From Caulobacter sp. RHG1 (GTDB lineage: Bacteria > Pseudomonadota > Alphaproteobacteria > Caulobacterales > Caulobacteraceae), in NCBI RefSeq assembly GCF_013181195.1, contig NZ_SMZP01000003.1, positions 1 to 64,000 on the forward strand: 64,000 bases of DNA. Direction: 5' to 3'. The notes beneath the pieces are model-generated. The model saw nothing but the letters and a program-made list of their open reading frames with translations. It was not told where the DNA came from and made no database searches. Both the position numbers and the translations under genes were made by a program. Positions 45,419 through 53,453 of the stretch are shown in pieces. The stretch's first letter is position 1; the number at the start of each line of letters is the position of its first letter.

Positions 45419-46135
45419 ATGCGATACGATGACAAGACCCTGGTGGTGGTGGGCGGAAGCTCGGGACTGGGCCTGGCGACGGCGCGCGCCTTCACAGCCG
45501 GCGGCGGACGCGTGGTGATCGGCGGCCGATCGGTCGAACGGTTGGAGCAGGCGCGGGAGGTTCTGGGCGACGCGGCCAGGACCGCCGTGATCGACACCGG
45601 CGATACGGCCTCCGTGACCCGCTTCTTCGAAGCGATCGAGCCCATCGACTACCTGTTCACGCCCGCCGCTTCCTACACGATCGCCCCGTTCGATCACCCG
45701 GACGAGGCCGCTCTGGCCTCGCCGTTCGACGGCAAGTTCTGGGGTCAGGTGCGCTGCGTGCGGGCCGCCGCGCCGAAGCTGGCGCGAGACGGCGCGGTCG
45801 TGCTGATGTCCGGCGCCGCCAGCGCCCGGCCGCCCAAGGGCGCGGCGCTTTACGCCGCCGCCAACGGCGCGGTCGAAGCCTTCGGGCGCGGCCTGGCGGT
45901 CGATCTGGCGCCGGTGCGGGTCAATGTGATCGCCCCCGGCACGATCGACGGCGACCTGTGGCGCCGCCGCCCCGCGCAGGTCCGGGCCGCCGCCTTCGCC
46001 GGTCAGGCCGCCGGCTCGCTGGTCGGCCGCCCCGGCTCCGAGGACGAGATCGCGCAAGCGGTGCTGTTTCTGCTGACCAACGGTTTCACCACCGGCGCCA
46101 CCCTGTTCGCGGATGGCGGCTACAGCCTGCGCTGA
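45419..46135 (+). CDS. SDR-family oxidoreductase with atypical catalytic site
   Basis: A 238-residue short-chain dehydrogenase. The cofactor loop is VVGGSSGLGLATA, and GRSVERL after beta-2 suggests NADPH. The Ser position is in MSGAAS. The catalytic pair reads YAAAN rather than YAAAK, so the usual Lys is replaced by Asn; VDLAPVRVNVIAPGTIDGDLW follows. Some SDR groups carry this change. ATG 45419 is the correct start, since the frame upstream runs across the LysR gene. It is divergent from that regulator, an arrangement common for LysR-controlled quinone or aldehyde reductases. Substrate is unknown. Confidence 0.85.
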   Translation: MRYDDKTLVVVGGSSGLGLATARAFTAGGGRVVIGGRSVERLEQAREVLGDAARTAVIDTGDTASVTRFFEAIEPIDYLFTPAASYTIAPFDHPDEAALASPFDGKFWGQVRCVRAAAPKLARDGAVVLMSGAASARPPKGAALYAAANGAVEAFGRGLAVDLAPVRVNVIAPGTIDGDLWRRRPAQVRAAAFAGQAAGSLVGRPGSEDEIAQAVLFLLTNGFTTGATLFADGGYSLR

Positions 46136-46224
46136 CCCCACGCTTAAGGTTAGCGGTTGCCTTCTCCGTCGAAGACAGGCCCATATGCGGCCCCGCTTTC
46201 TCGAGTGACGAAGGGTCCGCGCGC

Positions 46225-46626
46225 ATGGACGTTATCGCTTCAGGCCACGCGGCCGCCCTTTGGGCCGGCCTGCACCTGTTCCTGCTGCTGACCCTGTCGC
46301 TGCTGGTCGTGCGCCTGCGGCAAAAGCACAAGGTCGCGCTGGGCGACGAAGGCATTCCGGAACTGGCCCGCGCGATCCGCGCCTTCGGCAACGCCACCGA
46401 ATATGTCCCGACCGGCATCGCCGCCATCGCCGTGCTGGCCGTGGCGGGCGCCGCGCCGCTGGCCATCCACGTGGTGGGCTTCGTGCTGCTGGCCGGCCGG
46501 ATCATCCACGCTGTCGGCCTGTCCAACAGCGGCGGCGCTTCGATCCCGCGCGCGGTCGGCATGGTCGCCACCTGGCTGGCCTACATCTTCGCCGGCGTCG
46601 CCCTGCTGCTGTCGGCCATCGGCTAA
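46225..46626 (+). CDS. MAPEG-family membrane protein
   Basis: A 133-residue integral membrane protein with four hydrophobic helices (about 10-30, 57-75, 77-95 and 112-132). The MAPEG signature is visible as RAIRAFGNATEYVPTGI and the later GRIIHAVGLS. Bacterial members are glutathione-dependent or of unknown function. The ATG at 46225 gives the complete first helix. It lies alone between the SDR gene and pmbA, 38 bases before the latter. Confidence 0.88.
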   Translation: MDVIASGHAAALWAGLHLFLLLTLSLLVVRLRQKHKVALGDEGIPELARAIRAFGNATEYVPTGIAAIAVLAVAGAAPLAIHVVGFVLLAGRIIHAVGLSNSGGASIPRAVGMVATWLAYIFAGVALLLSAIG

Positions 46627-46664
46627 AGCTTGCTCCCCCCGGGGGGCCTCGTCCATAAGACCGC

Positions 46665-47996
46665 ATGGACGATAATCTGCTGCATGACGTGATCGCCGCC
46701 GCGCGCAAGGCCGGGGCCGACGCGGCCGAAGCCGTTTTCGCCGAGCGCCAATCCCTCTCCGTATCCGTTCGCCTGGGCGAGCTGGAAGAGGTCGAGCGCG
46801 AGGAGGCCCGAGACCTGGGCCTGCGCGTGTTCATCGGCAATCGCAGCGCCACCGTTTCCGGCTCGGACGTCTCGGCCGAGGCCCGCGCCAAGCTGGTCGA
46901 GCGCGCCGTGGCCATGGCCCGCCTGGCCCCGGAAGATCCCTATGCCAGCCTCGCGCCCAGCGACCGCCTGGCCAAGGGCCCGTTCCCCGACCTTGATTTG
47001 ATCGACGCCTACGAGCCCACGGCCGAGACCCTGGAGACCCAGGCCCGCATCGCCGAGGCCCACGCCCGCGAGGTCAAGGGCGTGACCAATTCCGACGGCG
47101 GCTCGGGCAGCTGGTCGTCGTCGCGCTGGGCGCTGGTCACCAGCGACGGCTTCCACGGGACCCACGCGGCCACCGGCCACTCGGTGTCGGCCTCGGCCAT
47201 CGCCGGCGAGGGCGCGGGCATGGAACGCGGCGGCGAAGGCCGCTCGACCCGCCACTTCGGCGATCTGCCGGCCGCCGGCGACATCGGCATGGAGGCCGGC
47301 CGCCAGGCGGTGGCCCGCCTGAACCCGCGCAAGATCGCCTCGACCACCGCCCCGGTGATCTTCGAGAACCGCCTGGCCATGAGCCTGATCGGCCCGCTGC
47401 TGGGCGCGATCTCCGGCCCGTCGATCGCCCGCGGCACCTCGTTCCTGAAGGACAAGCTGGGCCAGCAGATCTTCGCCCAGGGCGTCCGGCTGTCGGAGGA
47501 TCCCCACCGCGTGCGCGGTCTGGGGTCGGCCCCCTTCGACGATGAAGGTGTGGCGACGCAGGTCCGCGACCTGATCGACGACGGCGTGCTGACCACCTGG
47601 CTGCTGAACACCTCGTCGGCCAGGCAGCTGGGCCTGACGACCACCGGCCACGCCTCGCGCGGCCTAGCGGGGCCCTCGGGCGTCTCGACCCACAACCTGA
47701 CGCTCCAGCCGGGCGCCCAGGACCTGGCGGGGCTGATGAAGGACGCCGGAACGGGCCTGCTGGTCACCTCGATGTTCGGCCCCTCGCTGAACGGCAATAC
47801 CGGCGACTGGTCGGTGGGCTGCTCGGGCGTCTGGTTCGAGAACGGCGAAAGCACCGGCCCGGTCACTGAGATCACCGTGGCCGGCAACCTGATCGACATC
47901 TACGCCCGCCTGGTTCCCGGCTCGGACCTGGAGTTCCGGGGCTCCAGCAACAGTCCGTCGATCCTGGTCGACGCCCTGGCGATCGCGGGCAAATGA
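46665..47996 (+). CDS. pmbA: PmbA/TldE-type metalloprotease subunit
   Basis: A 443-residue member of the TldD/PmbA family. TldD-PmbA complexes degrade peptides such as CcdA and mature microcin-like peptides; the PmbA (TldE) subunit lacks the metal-binding HExxxH motif, and none is seen here. Blocks typical of PmbA include GVTNSDGGSGSWSS, RSTRHFGDLPAAGDIGMEAGRQAVARL (residue region about 185-215), GTSFLKDKLGQQIFA and SGVWFENGE. The gene overlaps the downstream cysQ by 4 bases. Confidence 0.93.
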   Translation: MDDNLLHDVIAAARKAGADAAEAVFAERQSLSVSVRLGELEEVEREEARDLGLRVFIGNRSATVSGSDVSAEARAKLVERAVAMARLAPEDPYASLAPSDRLAKGPFPDLDLIDAYEPTAETLETQARIAEAHAREVKGVTNSDGGSGSWSSSRWALVTSDGFHGTHAATGHSVSASAIAGEGAGMERGGEGRSTRHFGDLPAAGDIGMEAGRQAVARLNPRKIASTTAPVIFENRLAMSLIGPLLGAISGPSIARGTSFLKDKLGQQIFAQGVRLSEDPHRVRGLGSAPFDDEGVATQVRDLIDDGVLTTWLLNTSSARQLGLTTTGHASRGLAGPSGVSTHNLTLQPGAQDLAGLMKDAGTGLLVTSMFGPSLNGNTGDWSVGCSGVWFENGESTGPVTEITVAGNLIDIYARLVPGSDLEFRGSSNSPSILVDALAIAGK

Positions 47997-48772
47997 ACGA
48001 CCTGGATCTGATCCTCGCCGCCGCCAAGGAAGCCGGAGAGCTGGCGCTCTCGGCGCGCGAAGGCGGCCTGAAGATCTGGTCCAAGGACGGCGGGTCACCC
48101 GTCACCGACGCCGACCTGGCCGTCGATGCGCTGCTGAAGACCGAACTGATGGCCGCCCGCCCCGACTATGGCTGGCTGTCGGAAGAGACGGCTGACGCCC
48201 CCGCGCGCCTGACGACCCGCCGGCAGTTCGTGGTCGATCCGATCGACGGCACGGTGGCCTTCATGAAGGGCAAGCCCTGGTTCGCGGTGTCGATCGCCGT
48301 GGTCGAGGACGGCCAGCCGATCGCCGGCGTCGTCCACGCCCCGGCCTTGGACGAGACCTATTCGGCCACCCTCGAGGGCCCGCCGCTGTTGAACGGACAG
48401 CCGATCGTTCCCAGCGTCACCGCCGACCTGCTGGACTGCGCCATGCTGGGCGACGCCAAGATGTTCGTGCATCCGGCCTGGCGCGAGCCCTGGCCGGCGA
48501 TGCGGGTCGAGGCTCGCAACTCGATCGCCTACCGCATGTGCCTGGTGGCTTCCGGCGCCTTCGACGCGGCCATCGCCCTGTCGCCCAAGAGCGAATGGGA
48601 CCTGGCCGCCGCCGACCTCATCTGCCGCCGGGCGGGCGCGGTCGCCGTCGATCACAAAGGCCGCGATTTCGTCTATAATCAGCCCGTTCCGACGGTTCCG
48701 AGCCTGGTTTGCGCCAATAAGGCGCTCGCGCCATTGATCCTGTCACGCGTCGGGCATATCGAACTGCCATAA
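47993..48772 (+). CDS. cysQ: 3'(2'),5'-bisphosphate nucleotidase / inositol-phosphatase family
   Basis: A 259-residue lithium-sensitive phosphatase of the inositol monophosphatase superfamily. Metal-binding motifs are WLSEET, DPIDGTVAFMKG and SEWDLAAADLI. The order suits CysQ, which removes 3'-phosphate from PAP made during sulfate assimilation, but inositol or other sugar phosphates are possible. The start overlaps pmbA by 4 bases. It is followed 20 bases later by the DUF4170 gene, a grouping common in alphaproteobacteria near waaA and lpxK. Confidence 0.85.
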   Translation: MNDLDLILAAAKEAGELALSAREGGLKIWSKDGGSPVTDADLAVDALLKTELMAARPDYGWLSEETADAPARLTTRRQFVVDPIDGTVAFMKGKPWFAVSIAVVEDGQPIAGVVHAPALDETYSATLEGPPLLNGQPIVPSVTADLLDCAMLGDAKMFVHPAWREPWPAMRVEARNSIAYRMCLVASGAFDAAIALSPKSEWDLAAADLICRRAGAVAVDHKGRDFVYNQPVPTVPSLVCANKALAPLILSRVGHIELP

Positions 48773-48791
48773 AAACATTCCACGCAGGAAC

Positions 48792-49028
48792 ATGCTTCAA
48801 ATGGCCGATAAACAGCTTCTCCATATCGTCGTTGGCGGCGAACTGAAGGATGTCGCGAACATCGAATTCCGCGACCTGAGCCAGGTCGAGTTCGTCGGCG
48901 CCTATCCCAGCTACGAAGAGGCCCACAAGGCCTGGAAGGCCAAGGCCCAGGCGACCGTGGACAACGCCCACGCGCGGTATTTCATCATCCATGCGCACAA
49001 GCTGCTGGATCCGAGCAGCGAGGGCTGA
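48792..49028 (+). CDS. DUF4170 small conserved protein
   Basis: A 78-residue cytoplasmic protein (75 if ATG 48801 is used). The pattern LHIVVGGELKDVANIEFRDLSQVEFVGAYPSYEEAHKAWKAKAQATVDNAHARYFIIHAHKLLDP spans the whole protein and marks DUF4170. It is restricted mostly to alphaproteobacteria and is usually found beside lipid A and Kdo genes, as here. No enzymatic motif is visible and its role is unknown. Confidence 0.85.
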   Translation: MLQMADKQLLHIVVGGELKDVANIEFRDLSQVEFVGAYPSYEEAHKAWKAKAQATVDNAHARYFIIHAHKLLDPSSEG

Positions 49029-49038
49029 GGCCGCACTA

Positions 49039-49146
49039 GCCCCCACCTGACCTCGCTACGCGAGGTCTGTCCGCCCCCAGCCGGGGGCGGAGAGCGTCTA
49101 TCCTCCCCCTTTGGGGGAGGGGGAACCGCCGAAGGCGGTGGAGGGG
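49039..49146. repeat. Compound palindromic repeat in a convergent gap
   Basis: Four adjacent stem-loops are visible: GACCTCGCTACGCGAGGTC, CCGCCCCCAGCCGGGGGCGG, CCTCCCCCTTTGGGGGAGG and CCGCCGAAGGCGG. The element fills the gap between the 3' ends of the DUF4170 gene and the phosphatase gene. Part of it (GCCCCCACCTGACC onward) recurs at 55690-55810. Confidence 0.75.
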
Positions 49147-49147
49147 C

Positions 49148-49813
49148 CTACTCCCGCCGCAGGATCTTGTCGGTCAGCACCTTCCCCAGCATCCCCGCCC
49201 GGAAGGTCTTCTTCATCGCGACCGGGTCGTAGTCGTCGCTCTCGACCCACTCGCTGAAGGTCAGCCCCTTGGGCTCCCCCACCGCCAGGTACTGCTCGAA
49301 GGTGTAGTCCAGCACCCCGGTGTTGCCGTGCTTGATGTGCAGGTAGCGCGGCGACAGTTGCTCCATCGCCTCGCGGATCGGCTGGCCCAGGCGGTAGTGG
49401 GCGTAGAACACGCTCATGATCCCCGCCCGGTCCGCGCCCGACTTGCAATGGATCAGGGCCGGGTACTCGATCGTCTCGAACAGGACCTTCGCGCCCCGCA
49501 CTCGCTCGCGGATCGGCACCTCGCGCGACGTGATGGTGAAGTCGACGAAGTTCAGGCCCAGGCGCTGGCAAGCGTCCTTCTCCAGCGCATAGAAGCTGCC
49601 GTCGAAGCCGCCACGCAGATTGACGATCGTCTTGATGCCGCGCTTCTTCCACCAGGCCAGCTGGAACGGCCAGGGCTGGTTGGCGCGGACCAGCTCGGGG
49701 CTGATCCAGTGGGCGTTGGAAAAGCCCAGCCGCAGATAGGCGTGGTCGTTCCACAGGAAGTCGAGATAGGCCTTGAACCGGCCCCAGGCGGTGGTCAGGT
49801 CGAACTTGGCCAA
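49148..49813 (-). CDS. ctpA: Tyrosine-phosphatase-fold (CX5R) phosphatase, CtpA-like
   Basis: A 221-residue dual-specificity-type phosphatase. The P-loop is HCKSGADR, with nucleophile C123 and R129; the general acid Asp is probably in the FVDFTITSREVP region. IKTIVNLRGG is the usual preceding strand. There is no signal peptide. Caulobacter CtpA, an essential phosphatase homologue needed for outer-membrane integrity and normal lipid A, belongs to this class. Its position, divergent from msbA and beside the lipid A genes, supports this identity. The name comes from recollection of the family and context, not from an alignment. Confidence 0.68.
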   Translation of the reverse strand: MAKFDLTTAWGRFKAYLDFLWNDHAYLRLGFSNAHWISPELVRANQPWPFQLAWWKKRGIKTIVNLRGGFDGSFYALEKDACQRLGLNFVDFTITSREVPIRERVRGAKVLFETIEYPALIHCKSGADRAGIMSVFYAHYRLGQPIREAMEQLSPRYLHIKHGNTGVLDYTFEQYLAVGEPKGLTFSEWVESDDYDPVAMKKTFRAGMLGKVLTDKILRRE

Positions 49814-49914
49814 GCGGGTGCGATCCTTCGGAAATTCGCGGACTAAGTAGGGGCATCGCCGTCGAAAGGCAAAATCGCGTTGACAGCCACGCCTCGAAAT
49901 CCGACCCCTCGCCC

Positions 49915-51723
49915 ATGACGACCTCGGAACCCGCGCAGCTCTCCAACCGTGTCCTGATGGGCCGGATGTGGCGCGAGTTCCTGCAGGCGCGCTGGCGGGG
50001 CCTGGCCGTGTCGATGGTCAGCGCCGCGATCGTGGCCTTCCTGTCGGTGCAACTGGCCCGGATCATCGAGCCGGCCATCGACCAGCTGATCACCCATCCC
50101 AAGCCGAACGCGATCTGGCTGATCCCGCTCTCCATCGCCGGCCTAGCCCTGGCGCGGGGCGTGTTCCAGGTCATCCAGGCCAATGTCATCAACCGCATCG
50201 GCAACGGCGTGGTCGGCGACATGCAGGTGCGCCTTTTCGGACGCCTGGTGCGCTCGGACCTGGCCCGGCTGCGCGGCGCCCACTCCGGCTCCTATGTCGC
50301 CTCGGTGCTGTACGACGCCGGCCTGATCCGCGAGGCGGCGACCACCGGCGTGGTCAACTATGTCCGCGAGTTCCTGACCGTGATCGGCGCCCTGGTCGCC
50401 ATGTTCACGCTGGACCCGATCCTGGCCGCCGGCGTGCTGGTCGTCGCCCCCATCGCCAGCCTGATCATGCGCGGCTTCTCCAAGAAGACCACCAAGGCCG
50501 CCAAGGGGGCCATGGGCGAGACCTCCAACCTCTCGACCGCGATCATGGAAAGCCTGGACGGGATCAAGATCGTCAAGATGGAGAACCGCGAGGCCCACGA
50601 GGAGGCCCGCGTCGGGGCCGTGGTCGAGCGCCGCCAACGCCACCTGATCAAGGGCAGCAACGCCCGCGCCATGGCCGCTCCGGCCACCGAGACCTTCACC
50701 ACCATCCTGGTGGCCCTGGTCTTCGTCTATGCCGGCTGGCGAGCGACCAGCGGCGTGCTGAACCTGGGCCCCTTCACCCTGGCCCCGATCACTGCCGGGA
50801 TGTTCTTCGCTTTCCTGACCAGCCTCTTGATGGCCGCCCAGTCGCTGCGCCAGGTGGCCAATCTGCAGACGGTGTTCAGCGAGGGCTTCACCGCCGCCCG
50901 CCGCCTGTTCGCCGCCCTGGACGTGGCGCCCACCATCGTCGACCCGGCCGACGCCCGCGCCCTGCCGGCCGGCGAGAGCGCCATCGCCCTGAAGTCCGTC
51001 CGCTTCGCCTATGGCGAGGGCGCGCCAGCCCTGTCGGACGTGTCGCTGGAGGCCCGGCGCGGCGAGACCGTGGCCCTGGTCGGCCCGTCGGGCGGCGGCA
51101 AGAGCTCGATCCTGAACCTGATCCCGCGCTTCTACGACGTCACCGGCGGGTCGGTGGCGATCGACGGGCACGACGTGCGCTCTGTGACCCTGGCGTCCTT
51201 GCGCGACCGCATCGCTCTGGTCACCCAGGAGCCGTTCCTGTTCGACGACAGCATCCGCGCCAACATCGCCTATGCCCGCCCCGGCGCCAGCCAGCTGGAG
51301 ATCGAAGCCGCCGCGCGCCAGGCCGCCGCCCACGACTTCATTCTCGCCTTGCCCGAGGGCTACGACACCGCCGTCGGCGAGGCCGGGGCGCGGCTGTCAG
51401 GCGGCCAGCGCCAGCGGATCGCCATCGCGCGGGCCTTCCTGAAGGACGCCCCGATCCTGCTGCTGGACGAGGCCACCAGCGCGCTCGACACCGAGAGCGA
51501 GGCCCAGGTCCAGGCGGCGCTGGAGCGGCTGATGACCGGCCGCACCACGATCCTGATCGCCCACCGCCTGTCGACCGTGAAGAACGCCAGCCGCATCTAT
51601 GTCATCGACAAGGGCGCGGTCGTCGAGACCGGAACTCACGCCCAGCTCGTCCAGGCTGGCGGCCTTTATGCGCGCCTGGCCAAGGCCCAGGATCTCGACC
51701 ACCTTCCCGGAGCAGACGCTTGA
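49915..51723 (+). CDS. msbA: Lipid A export ABC transporter MsbA-like
   Basis: A 602-residue half-transporter fusing six helices (about 25-310) to an ATPase. Walker A is GPSGGGKSS (about 389-397), the signature [16 protein letters not shown] is at about 493, Walker [12 protein letters not shown] follows, and the H-loop is IAHRLS. A coupling-type layout and context with waaA and lpxK point to flipping lipid A-core across the inner membrane. The stop overlaps the TTG start of the acyltransferase gene. It is divergent from the CtpA-like gene, 101 bases away. Confidence 0.9.
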   Translation: MTTSEPAQLSNRVLMGRMWREFLQARWRGLAVSMVSAAIVAFLSVQLARIIEPAIDQLITHPKPNAIWLIPLSIAGLALARGVFQVIQANVINRIGNGVVGDMQVRLFGRLVRSDLARLRGAHSGSYVASVLYDAGLIREAATTGVVNYVREFLTVIGALVAMFTLDPILAAGVLVVAPIASLIMRGFSKKTTKAAKGAMGETSNLSTAIMESLDGIKIVKMENREAHEEARVGAVVERRQRHLIKGSNARAMAAPATETFTTILVALVFVYAGWRATSGVLNLGPFTLAPITAGMFFAFLTSLLMAAQSLRQVANLQTVFSEGFTAARRLFAALDVAPTIVDPADARALPAGESAIALKSVRFAYGEGAPALSDVSLEARRGETVALVGPSGGGKSSILNLIPRFYDVTGGSVAIDGHDVRSVTLASLRDRIALVTQEPFLFDDSIRANIAYARPGASQLEIEAAARQAAAHDFILALPEGYDTAVGEAGARLSGGQRQRIAIARAFLKDAPILLLDEATSALDTESEAQVQAALERLMTGRTTILIAHRLSTVKNASRIYVIDKGAVVETGTHAQLVQAGGLYARLAKAQDLDHLPGADA

Positions 51724-52418
51724 GGCCCCTGCGTTCGCCGTTCGTGATCTGGCTCTTGTCCTCGATCTTCGCCGGCTATTCCAAGCTTGTCTTCCGCACC
51801 CTGCGCATGACCGTCGAAGGCGCCGAGCAGGCGCAGGCCGTCTGGGCGCAGGGCCGCGAGACGGGCGCAGGGGCGATCCTGTGCTTCTGGCATTCGCGCA
51901 TCCCGATGTCGCCGCTCAGCTGGCCGCAGGCGCCCGGCCGCCAGGACATGCGCGCCCTGATCTCGCGCTCCAACGACGGCGAGTTCATCGCCCGCACGGT
52001 CGAGAAGCTGGGCTTCCCCGCGATCCGAGGCTCATCGGCCAAGAAGACGGATCTGGCCAAGAACAAGCACGGCGAGCAGGCCTTCCGCGACATGGTCAAG
52101 TGGGTCAAGGACGGCGGCGGCATCGCCATCACGCCCGACGGCCCGCGTGGTCCGGCCGAGCACATGGAGAAGGGCACCCCGTCCCTGGCCCGTGTCACCG
52201 GCGCGCCGGTGATCTTCGTCGGCCTGGCCGCCAAGCCCTGTATCCGCCTGGGGTCGTGGGACGCCACCATGATCCCCCTGCCCTTCGCCAAGGCCGCCAT
52301 GGTTTGGGACGGTCCGACCGGCGCGGGGCGCGGCGACGATGTCGACGCCCTCATCGATCAGTGGGCCGCACGCCTGTCGGCCGTCACCCGCCGCGCGGAA
52401 GCTCTGGTCGAAGATTGA
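51720..52418 (+). CDS. DUF374-type lysophospholipid/lipid A acyltransferase (LpxJ-like)
   Basis: A 232-residue membrane-anchored acyltransferase starting at TTG 51720, which overlaps the msbA stop (TTGA). An N-terminal hydrophobic anchor (FVIWLLSSIFAGY) is followed by CFWHSRIPM, with the catalytic His placed as in the family, FPAIRGSSAKK, and ITPDGPRGPAEHMEKG. These are DUF374 marks. LpxJ, a lipid A secondary acyltransferase of epsilonproteobacteria, is in this group. The same reading frame continues far upstream antagonistically inside msbA, but only the part after 51720 has family sequence. GTG 51744 is a second possible start. Confidence 0.82.
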   Translation: MRPLRSPFVIWLLSSIFAGYSKLVFRTLRMTVEGAEQAQAVWAQGRETGAGAILCFWHSRIPMSPLSWPQAPGRQDMRALISRSNDGEFIARTVEKLGFPAIRGSSAKKTDLAKNKHGEQAFRDMVKWVKDGGGIAITPDGPRGPAEHMEKGTPSLARVTGAPVIFVGLAAKPCIRLGSWDATMIPLPFAKAAMVWDGPTGAGRGDDVDALIDQWAARLSAVTRRAEALVED

Positions 52419-52448
52419 TCCCGCGGGTCCTTGGTGGGATGTAGGGCC

Positions 52449-53453
52449 ATGCCGCACGATCACTCCGGACACGCGCACGACCATCATGGCCATGATCACC
52501 ACGATCACGGACATGGGCATGATCACGGGCATGGCCATCACCACGGGCACGGTCACCACGGCCACAGCCACGCGCCCAAGGACTTCGGCCGCGCCTTCGC
52601 GATCGGCACGGCGCTGAACCTGGGCTTCGTGCTGGTCGAGGCGGGCGCAGGCCTGATCACCGGCTCGCTGGCCCTGCTGGCCGACGCCGGCCACAATCTG
52701 TCGGACGTGCTGGGCCTGTTGTTGGCCTGGGGCGCGGCGGTGCTGGCCAAGCGCGCGCCCAGCGCTCGCCGCACCTATGGCCTGCGCAAGGGCACCATCC
52801 TGGCCTCGCTGGGCAACGCCGCCCTGCTGCTGGTCGCGGTCGGGGCCATCGCCTGGGAAGCTATCCGCCGCTTCGCCGATCCGCACCCGATCGAGACCGG
52901 CCCGGTGATGATCGTCGCCGCCGTCGGCATCGTCATCAACACCGCCACGGCCCTGATGTTCATGAAGGGCGCCAAGGACGACCTGAACATCCGCGGGGCC
53001 TTCCTGCACATGGCCGCCGACGCCGGCGTCTCGGCCGGCGTCGTGGTCGCGGCCCTGGCCATGGGCCTGACCGGCTGGCTCTGGCTGGACCCGGTGGTCA
53101 GCCTGGCCATCGTCGCGGTGATCGTGCTGGGCACCTGGGGCCTGCTGCGCGACTCGCTGGACATGGCCCTGGACGCCGCCCCGCGCGGCATCGACCCGAC
53201 CAAGGTCCGCGAATGGCTGGCCGCCCGCCCCGGCGTCAGCGAGGTCCACGACCTGCACATCTGGGCGATGAGCACGACGGAGACGGCGATGACCGCCCAC
53301 GTCGTCCGCCCGCTGGACGGGGACCACGACCAGTTCCTGCACGACGCCTGCGCCGAGCTGGCCAGCCGCTTCAAGATCGGTCACGTGACCATCCAGGTCG
53401 AGAGCAGCCACAGCGGCCACGCCTGCGCCCTGGCGCCTGAAGGCGTCGTGTGA
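52449..53453 (+). CDS. Cation diffusion facilitator (Zn/Co/Cd exporter) with His-rich N-terminus
   Basis: A 334-residue inner-membrane proton-coupled divalent metal exporter. The first 41 residues are almost entirely His, Asp and Gly, a probable metal-sensing or buffering tail. Six helices follow. The transport site shows as LADAGHNLSDVLG in helix 2 and HMAADAGVSAG in helix 5, together an H/D-x3-D pair typical of zinc CDFs (CzcD/ZitB). A cytoplasmic C-terminal domain ends the protein (VSEVHDLHIWAMS). The stop overlaps the waaA GTG start by GTGA, so it is translationally coupled to lipid A genes, an unusual setting. Confidence 0.92.
   Translation: MPHDHSGHAHDHHGHDHHDHGHGHDHGHGHHHGHGHHGHSHAPKDFGRAFAIGTALNLGFVLVEAGAGLITGSLALLADAGHNLSDVLGLLLAWGAAVLAKRAPSARRTYGLRKGTILASLGNAALLLVAVGAIAWEAIRRFADPHPIETGPVMIVAAVGIVINTATALMFMKGAKDDLNIRGAFLHMAADAGVSAGVVVAALAMGLTGWLWLDPVVSLAIVAVIVLGTWGLLRDSLDMALDAAPRGIDPTKVREWLAARPGVSEVHDLHIWAMSTTETAMTAHVVRPLDGDHDQFLHDACAELASRFKIGHVTIQVESSHSGHACALAPEGVV

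Noticed and set aside
49968..51719. The long upstream part of the 816-codon frame that ends in the acyltransferase
   Set aside because: Only the region after TTG 51720 shows family sequence. The earlier part is a second frame of msbA with Arg/Pro-rich nonsense.
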